Origin: Fragum whitleyi
Lineage: Eukaryota > Mollusca > Bivalvia > Cardiida > Cardiidae
DNA: 64,000 bases
NCBI GenBank assembly: GCA_948146395.1
Contig: OX411544.1
Coordinates: 93,173,232-93,237,231 of the forward strand
Direction of reading: 5' to 3'
This document shows positions 58,201-64,000 of the stretch, piece by piece. A program made the translations under genes and the position numbers. The notes beneath the pieces were generated by a model that was not told where the DNA came from, ran no database searches, and saw only the letters and a list, made by a program, of their open reading frames with translations. Each line of letters begins with the position of its first letter. The stretch's first letter is position 1.

Positions 58201-59819
58201 TGGGTCAAGTGGGGTCAAAAACTAGGTCACAGGGTCAAATCTTAGAAAAACCTTGTATGCACTCTAGAGGCCACATTTTTTGCCCAATCAATCTAAAATT
58301 TGGTCAGAATGAATGTCTTGATAAAATCTCGGACGAGTTCGAAATTGGGTCAAGTGGGGTCAAAAACTAGGTCACAGGGTCAAATCTTAGAAAAACCTTG
58401 TATGCACTCTAGAGGCCATATTTTTTGCCCAATCAACCTGAAATTTAGCCTGAATGATTGTTTTGATAAAATCTCGGACAACTTTGAAATTGGGTCAAGT
58501 GGGGTCAAAAACTAGGTCACAGGGTCAAATATTAGAAAAACCTTGTATGCACCCTAGAGGCCACATTTTTTGCCCAATCAACCTGAAAATTGGTCAGAAT
58601 GATTGTCTTGATAAAATCTTGGACAAGTTTAAAATTAGGTCAAGTGGGGTCACAAACTTGGTCATGGGGTCAAATCTTAGAAAAACCTTGTATGCACCCT
58701 AGAGGCCACTTTTTTTGCTCAATCGACCTGAAATTTGGTCAAAATAATTGTGTTGATAAAATCTCGGACGAGTTCGAAATTTGGTCAAGTGGGGTCAAAA
58801 ACTAGGTCACAGGGTCAAATCTTAGAAAAACCTTGTATGCACTCTAGAGGCCATATTTTTTGCCCAATTAACCTGAAATTTAGCCTGAATGATTGTCTTG
58901 ATAAAATCTCGGACAAGTTCGAAATTGGGTGAAGTGGGGTCAAAAACTAGGTCACAGGGTCAAATCTTAGAAAAACCTTGTATGCACTCTAGAAGCCATA
59001 TTTATTGCCCAATCACCCCGAAATTTGGTCCGAATGATTGTCTTGATAAAATCTCAGACAAGTTTAAAATTGGGTCAAGTTGGGTCAAAAATGAGGTCAC
59101 GGGGTCAAATATTAGAAAAACCTTGTAGACACTCTAGAAGCCAAATTTATTGCCCAATCAACCCGAAATTTGATCAGAATGATTGTCTTGATGAAATCTT
59201 GGACAAGTTCAAAATTGGGTCAAGTGGGGTCAAATATGAGGTCACAGGGTCAAATATTAGAAAAACCTTGTAGACACTCTAGAAGCCATATTTTTTGAGG
59301 GATCAACCTGAAAATTGGTCAGAATGATCATCTTGATGAAATCTAGGTCAAGTTTGAAATTGGGTCAAGTGGGATCAAAAATGAGGTCACAGGGTCATAT
59401 CTTAGAAAAACCTTGTAATGAGTGTAGAGGCATCATTTTTTGCCCAATCGACCTGAAATTTGGTAAGAATTCATTATCCTTTCTAAATCTACTTTAAACA
59501 ATTTTTGACAGTTCATTCAGGTGAGCGATTTAGGGCCACTATGGCCCTCTTGTTTAGGTAGTATTCAAGATGACAGAATGGCTCAAATGGTGCCAATTTT
59601 ACCCTGCTTCACTCTGTTTTGTCTACCTGAACGCATGGCTTTTTCACACTGAGCCATTGAAATTATATATCTTTTTCCAGGTACAGAGCATATCGACCAA
59701 AGCGCAGACTGATGAACGAGTATGTTGATGACGTGTTTGAGAGTGATGATAGTTCAGGGTCCCGGACCCTTAAACTAGCCCTGGAACCCATTCCAGAAAA
59801 AGGCGAGGGCAGGGATTGA
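55238..59819 (+). CDS. Small TNF-receptor-superfamily-like membrane protein, three exons
   Basis: Exons 55238-55643, 56620-56803 and 59681-59819 join in frame (729 nt, 242 residues). Borders are CAAG|GTAACA, TTTTAG|AAGATG, CGAAG|GTAGTG and TTTCCAG|GTACAG. Residues 1-17 form a signal peptide (MCIPLIIILSLTGGTFG). One cysteine-rich domain follows with Cys19, 32, 35, 38, 48 and 56 in TNFR spacing, ending TCSDTNDTLC. A membrane segment spans about 94-118. The cytosolic tail (about 120 residues) is serine-rich with a doubled 'SSGASP/SSMENH'-type repeat and no death domain that I can see. This fits a single-CRD receptor of the TNFR group. A TTTCCAG acceptor at 55201-55207 marks a 5' UTR splice, so a promoter exon lies upstream. 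AATAAA at 59909-59914 is a plausible poly-A signal. Ligand and signalling role are unknown. Confidence 0.85.
56174..56418. mobile_element. Fold-back element, family 4, in intron 1 of the TNFR-like gene
   Basis: Arms CCCAGGTTATAAA / TTTATAACCTCTGGG; inner arms TATAAATGTATGAACAT / TATTCATACATTTAT; central TGATAAGTTGTTAAAAATAC then CAATTTATCA. Matches the copy at 41306. Confidence 0.8.
57740..57895. mobile_element. Fold-back MITE, family 2, in intron 2 of the TNFR-like gene
   Basis: GGTAATGGACCTGTAATGCA at the left and TTACAGGTCCACTACC at the right, flanked by TTAA (left) and TTTA (right). Diverged copy of the element at 20986. Confidence 0.8.
58017..59555 (-). mobile_element. HINE-like element with 145-bp satellite, in intron 2 of the TNFR-like gene
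   Basis: On + it opens TTAGCTCACCTGAGCACGAA then GTGCTC (reversed 3' end with hairpin GAGCAC-GAA-GTGCTC). It closes TCAGGTGAGCGATTTAGGGC then CACTATGGCCCTCTTGTTT (reversed 5' end with hairpin AGGGCCACTATGGCCCT). GTCCGTCGTGTGTCGTGTGT marks the subterminal tract. Same family as 24391 and 37467 but with a different satellite core. Confidence 0.85.
58100..59480 (+). repeat. 145-bp tandem satellite, about nine to ten units
   Basis: Units contain 'AACCTTGTATGCACTCTAGA', 'GGCCACATTTTTTGCCCAAT', 'CTTGATAAAATCTCGGACAA', 'GAAATTGGGTCAAGTGGGGT' and 'AGGTCACAGGGTCAAATCTT'. Units diverge progressively toward the right end. Open frames of 60-82 codons repeat with the satellite and are not genes. Diverged copies of this satellite occur at 12.0-12.8 kb (inverse) and 40.0-40.2 kb. 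Confidence 0.93.
59585..59645. mobile_element. Remnant of fold-back family 3
   Basis: ATGGCTCAAATGGTGCCAAT then TTTACCCTGCTTCAC and CTACCTGAACGCATGG resemble one arm of the copy at 15624. Confidence 0.4.
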
Positions 59820-59914
59820 CTTGGTGAACATAGTAATATGTATGATCAGGAGCTTTTTTTGTGGGAAATCAGGTTGTTAGACAATTTCACCCCCGAAATG
59901 GACAATGGAATAAA

Positions 59915-61356
59915 CCAACTACCATATCTGAGGATTTAATTTTAGACTAGAAGATATTAAAAAAAAGGACATGAAATCACACAATTTATATATAGTGAAG
60001 AAACTTATGTGATGAAACTAAACTGAGAAAGGAAGAATTCACTTGTTCGATTTTTCAACTCACGTTTTCTTCAAGTTGTATTTTTTTGTGTCATTATGCC
60101 ATCATCTAGATAAATGTTAATACAGTATTTGTCTATTAATGGGAGTCAAAACTATTGTTTTTGTGAGAAAAATAATCTGATACTTGATTTCTTTTGAGAT
60201 AAGGTGATCTTAATAGAGTTTAGAAAAGGAAAGTTGAGAATCTCACCAAGGCTGGCTTAAAAACTTTTCTATTCATGACTCTGTCGCAGAGCTACAGATA
60301 GCAGGGGGTATTTTGGGTTTTAACTCAAAGAGTTTTGATAATTATAGCACAAACTCTTTGTTGTTGGTACTCAATGGAATCATCTCATATAGATGATTTG
60401 AATAAGTACCCACAACTTCGGGTTTTATGGCAAAATATAGAGTTCAGATTGGCTTCACCCCCTCTTATCTGCATCTCTGCTGTAGCTCTACTGTTGTGTC
60501 AAACACAATCTCATGTCAGATCCTTAAAGACTTCATCAGTCATCTTTTGTATGTAAATATATAAATGTTCATCATTTTTGTCATTTTTTCCCCCATTATT
60601 TATATTTTGTGTCATTTTATAATTTAATCATTGTAAAGATAGGTTAAAAAACCACTCATTATTATTTCATAATTTTCATAGTAATTAGTATTTTGGAACA
60701 GTTACATAGGAACTAATATATAATGGTTTGTCCTATTAAGATTGATATTCATCAGAATTTCAGTGACATAGGCTTTGTGCATCTGTGACCCTTATATAAT
60801 TGACCAGGACTCTCAATTCTTTTTGACATGAGTCCTTATGACCCTATTGGGATCAACTTCAGAAAAGATTTCTGAAGTTGACACCAAAAAGTACATATTG
60901 TTACAACCCCCTTGTGTAGTTTAAATAATCCAGAGAATATTTAACATTTACACAAAAACATGAGGGTAGTTCAAAAGAAATAGTCTACATTTAAAGTAGA
61001 GACTCCCCAAAACCGACCCTTAAAAGCCTGACTATTGAGTCCTTGGGACCCCATTTTGTTGATGTGATACTAAAACCCTGTCATGGTAATCTCCCAAGAG
61101 CTACAGATACAGGAAGTACTTAGGATTTCCAATTAAATCAATTTGACAAAATTTGGACATCTCCTATATTGTGGGTAGTCATTCAATTGACTACCATCAT
61201 AATTTGGTTTTAATGAGAAATAAAGATTTAGACTAGAAATCCCCCCTCTTATCTGTACCTCTAGCTCCCTGACCTCTTCTAAGATTTGTTGGTATTTTCT
61301 TTGAAAAGTATATAGCCCAGGCCACAAAACAAAATTCAAATGTTTGATGCTGTTCA
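59915..61356. other. Gene-free stretch downstream of the TNFR-like gene
   Basis: Probably 3' flank. No further exon or RNA gene is supported. Frames at 60335-60556 and 61133-61357 lack family features. Confidence 0.4.
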
Positions 61357-61614
61357 TTTTAAGCTTGATTGTTTTGGGAGATAACCCTAGGTATTGCTAT
61401 AGCCTTGACATTGTTGTCTTGGTCATCATTCTCATGGAAAAAACTTTGACATTTTGTAATATCTCTGTTTCTACTGAAGGCATTTACTTGAAACTTGGCA
61501 CACGTGTTCACCATCATAAAACGGCCTTTACTATTGAGGAGGATATTCCAATAGCCCTAGATGCATTTTCTTTCAATTTCTTTACCTTAAACCAGGGAAT
61601 AGCTCTAAATCTAC
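61357..61614 (-). mobile_element. Truncated copy of the 63122-type HINE-like family
   Basis: AGCTTGATTGTTTTGGGAGA then TAACCCTAGGTATTGCTATA, 'GACATTTTGTAATATCTCTG' and 'TACTTGAAACTTGGCACACG' match the 63122-63394 element. The 5' terminus is missing where the next element begins. Confidence 0.65.
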
Positions 61615-62469
61615 AAACTAGAAAGCCATGAATGGCTTGTGTCGCTCCACAGGCTTGAATTTCTTGTAATAGCAAATCTAAGTTTTGACTAGATTTTTAG
61701 ATATTTTGGCTTCTACTGATGTTGAAATGATTTTCAAAGTTTCCACAATTATAACATATAGAGAAATGACCTCCGCCCATAAAAGACATATTTTTCTTCA
61801 AATCGCAATAATTTTTGGCTAAATGATAATGGATCACCCAAGGATCATACTAATGAAGTTTGATTGATATCCATCAGTTACTTTCTGAGAAAATGATTTT
61901 CAAAGTTTCCACTATATAACATAAAGAGAAATGACCTCTGCCCATAAAATACATATTTTTCATCTAATCACAATACTTTTTGGTAGACTGATAAAGGGTC
62001 ACCCAAGGATCATTCATGTAAAATTTGGTTGATATCTATCTGTTAGATTCTGAGAAAACGATTTGCAAAGTTTCCACTAAATAACATATAGAGAAATGAC
62101 CTCCGCCCATGAAATACATATTTTTCATCTGATCACAATAATTTTTGGTAGACTGATAACGGGTCACCAAAGAATCATTCATGTAAAATTTAATTGGTAT
62201 CCATCAATTAGAACCTGAGAAAAATCACTTTTTACCATATTTGGAAATTAGCCACGCCCATTAAATCCATTTTTTTCATTGGATCAAAATTTCTTGAACA
62301 ACTTTTGAAAGAGGGTCACCCAAGGATCATTCCTGTGAAGTTTGGTTGAAATCCATCCAGTAGTTTCTGAGGAGAAGATTTTTAAAGAAAAAGTTTACGA
62401 CCGGACGCACGGACAGACGGACACAACGCCATGACTATAGCCCCAGTGGCTTTCAGCCAGTGGAGCTAA
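61615..62469 (+). mobile_element. HINE-like element with different end sequences
   Basis: 5' end AAACTAG, hairpin AAGCCATGAATGGCTT, spacer GTGTC, then GCTCCAC (61644-61650). 3' end hairpin TGGCT-TTC-AGCCA (62447-62459), then GTGGAGC (62460-62466) and CTAA. The core has about four ~165-bp units with 'GATTTTCAAAGTTTCCAC' and 'GGTCACCCAAGGATCATTC', and GACCGGACGCACGGACAGAC precedes the 3' end. Same architecture as the 24391 family with unrelated arm sequences. Confidence 0.78.
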
Positions 62470-63121
62470 AAACAAGACTATACCTTAACAGAAATTGTCT
62501 ATACCTAAAGCAGGGACTCCAAAAATTTAAGAAAGGACCCCTGAGATCCCAATGATTGAGTCCTTTGGACCCTATTTTGTTGATGTCAGACTTAAACCCT
62601 AAAAATCATACTGTTTAATAAGGCAAAAACAAGTAATTCCCTCCATGATCTTTTTAAGACTACACACTGATTTTAAACAAGGTTAAGGATAGATATACTC
62701 TAGAAAAGTGATCACTTTGTATTTTGTGTGGTCAGCTATAAAACTGTTGCAGGTGCCTTTTGAGAGAGAGGCACTTGTAATAGTTTTGCACTGACCTTTT
62801 GATTTTGTTTTCATCGCAAGATATGTGTAGACAGTAGTCATTTTTGGTGCCATAAACATTTTGTTTCAAAGACACATTTGTTTAAAGAAGATTCTGCTAA
62901 TCATACTCGTGTATATCTTAAAATTGTATTCAGAACTTTCCTTCTTTCAAATTTGTATTGTTATGACACCTCAACCTTACATGCATAGTATGAAGGATGC
63001 GTTTAAAAACAATGCCTAACACCTGCGTCAGAGCAGATCTTCTTTGACTCAGTGCTTTGTGTGTTGCCCATGTAAACCAAAAGTTTCAATATAACTTGTC
63101 AATGCATTTCCTGGTCATTTT
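62470..63121. other. Gene-free stretch between two HINE-like elements
   Basis: No supported feature. Confidence 0.4.
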
Positions 63122-63394
63122 TTAGCTCGGCTGTTTTCGGAGAAAACCTGAGGTATTGCTATAGCCTCCGTATTGTTGTCGTGCAAAAACTTTGACATTT
63201 TGTTATATCTCTGGTTCTACTGAAGGCATTCACTTGAAACTTGGCACACATGTTCACCATCAAAAGAGCAACCTATACTATCAAGGGGGATAACTCTTTT
63301 GGTGCAAATTATGTCCCTTTTTCGACTTAGATTTTTTCCCACCATCCAGCACTCGACAGCCGAGCGTTGGCACCCGTAGGCGGTGCTCTTGTTT
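63122..63394 (-). mobile_element. Short HINE-like element, third end type
   Basis: On + it opens TTAGCTCGGCTG with hairpin GTTTTC-GGA-GAAAAC (63133-63147). It closes CAGCCGAGC (63357-63365), hairpin GCACCCGTAGGCGGTGC (63370-63386) and CTTGTTT. Reversed, this is AAACAAG, hairpin, GCTCGGCTG ... hairpin, CAGCCGAGC, TAA. Only 273 bp, with no tandem core. Confidence 0.78.
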
Positions 63395-64000
63395 TTTTAG
63401 CTATGCTTCAGTTGTGGTCTTTGTTGTTTGTAAGAATGTCCATCACTGTTTTTTTTCTCTAGGAGAACAGAATACATTTGCATAGTAAATGTATTATTTT
63501 TTCCCTTTTAAAAAATGCATTCAATTGTTAAAAAAGTTTCTTGTAATTTGAAGTTGAACAGCTACATATTGGGCTGGTCCAAATTGAAAGAAATTTATGA
63601 CCAACTTTTAAATGCCCTGCATTGATAGATCAGTGGCTTATTGTTTTACCTTGTCCATCTATCCATCTGCAAAAACTTAACAAGGTAACTGAACATTTTT
63701 ACGAAACTTCAACACTTTTCAAGTTACAAAGTTCATATTTGGAATAAAGGTTCCTATCATAGATCTATATGTTTTGAGGTCAAGGTCATCTGACAAGGTG
63801 AAGGTGAATTATCAATATTAAACTTTGAAAGAAAAGCCATTGTAGGGGCATTAGTACTTTACAAGCACATCTTGGCCATTTCATGAAATTTTCAACATCT
63901 ATGAAAGAGAGCATAGGCGTAACTAGGATTTTGAAATTTATAGGCACTAAGAAGGCAATCAACATAGAATATATAGAATAAGGACAATTTGTGGACTGTG
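63395..64000. other. Gene-free end of window
   Basis: Contains 'AGGTCAAGGTCATCTGACAA', a phrase common in mollusc interspersed repeats, but no defined element edge. Confidence 0.35.

Noticed and set aside
58155..59497. Serial 60-82-codon frames
   Set aside because: By-products of the 145-bp satellite.

Overview
The window is a stretch of an AT-rich, repeat-dense invertebrate nuclear genome. It has spliced exons with GT-AG borders, a tRNA-derived SINE, many fold-back (MITE-like) elements and rolling-circle-type elements that carry internal satellite arrays. This mix is what I would expect of a bivalve mollusc, but the species is not determined and that placement is inference.

Region 1 (1 to about 11.5 kb) is most of a Polinton/Maverick (adintovirus-like) element whose left end lies outside the window. 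On the + strand are a packaging ATPase (exon 1 at 11-59, intron inside the P-loop), two small capsid-locus proteins, and a protein-primed family-B DNA polymerase with four N-terminal C2H2 fingers and two introns. On the - strand a tightly packed run reads integrase, penton-like minor capsid protein, basic core-like protein, double jelly-roll major capsid protein, adenain-type protease. Three successive junctions of this run have the form TAA-NN-ATG. The major capsid gene has an intron, and its spliced stop codon overlaps the protease start codon. The ATPase and polymerase carry nonsense and frameshift lesions, while the capsid, protease and integrase genes read open. This is therefore a decayed endogenous element.

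Region 2 (11.9 to 23.8 kb) is mostly repeats. It holds a remnant of a 145-bp satellite, a diverged tandem duplication, one likely first exon of an SLC46-like transporter (14101-14351, - strand), fold-back elements of several families, and a helically spaced CGTA word array.

Region 3 (23.8 to 37 kb) contains three short, phase-compatible exons of an unrecognised + strand gene. Its introns host two rolling-circle (Helentron/HINE-like) elements, one carrying a 166-bp satellite with a recently duplicated five-unit block. Downstream are a SINE with a perfect 13-bp target duplication, further MITEs, and a dead non-LTR retrotransposon fragment.

Region 4 (37 to 55 kb) is gene-poor. It holds a HINE-like element, a 1.95-kb TTAA-flanked inverted-repeat element, a 558-bp element with an 8-bp target duplication, and a possible 4.8-kb composite bounded by inverted MITE ends.

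Region 5 (55 to 64 kb) holds a complete three-exon gene for a small single-CRD TNF-receptor-like membrane protein (242 aa). Its second intron contains another HINE-like element with a 145-bp satellite. Two further HINE-like families with different but structurally equivalent ends close the window.
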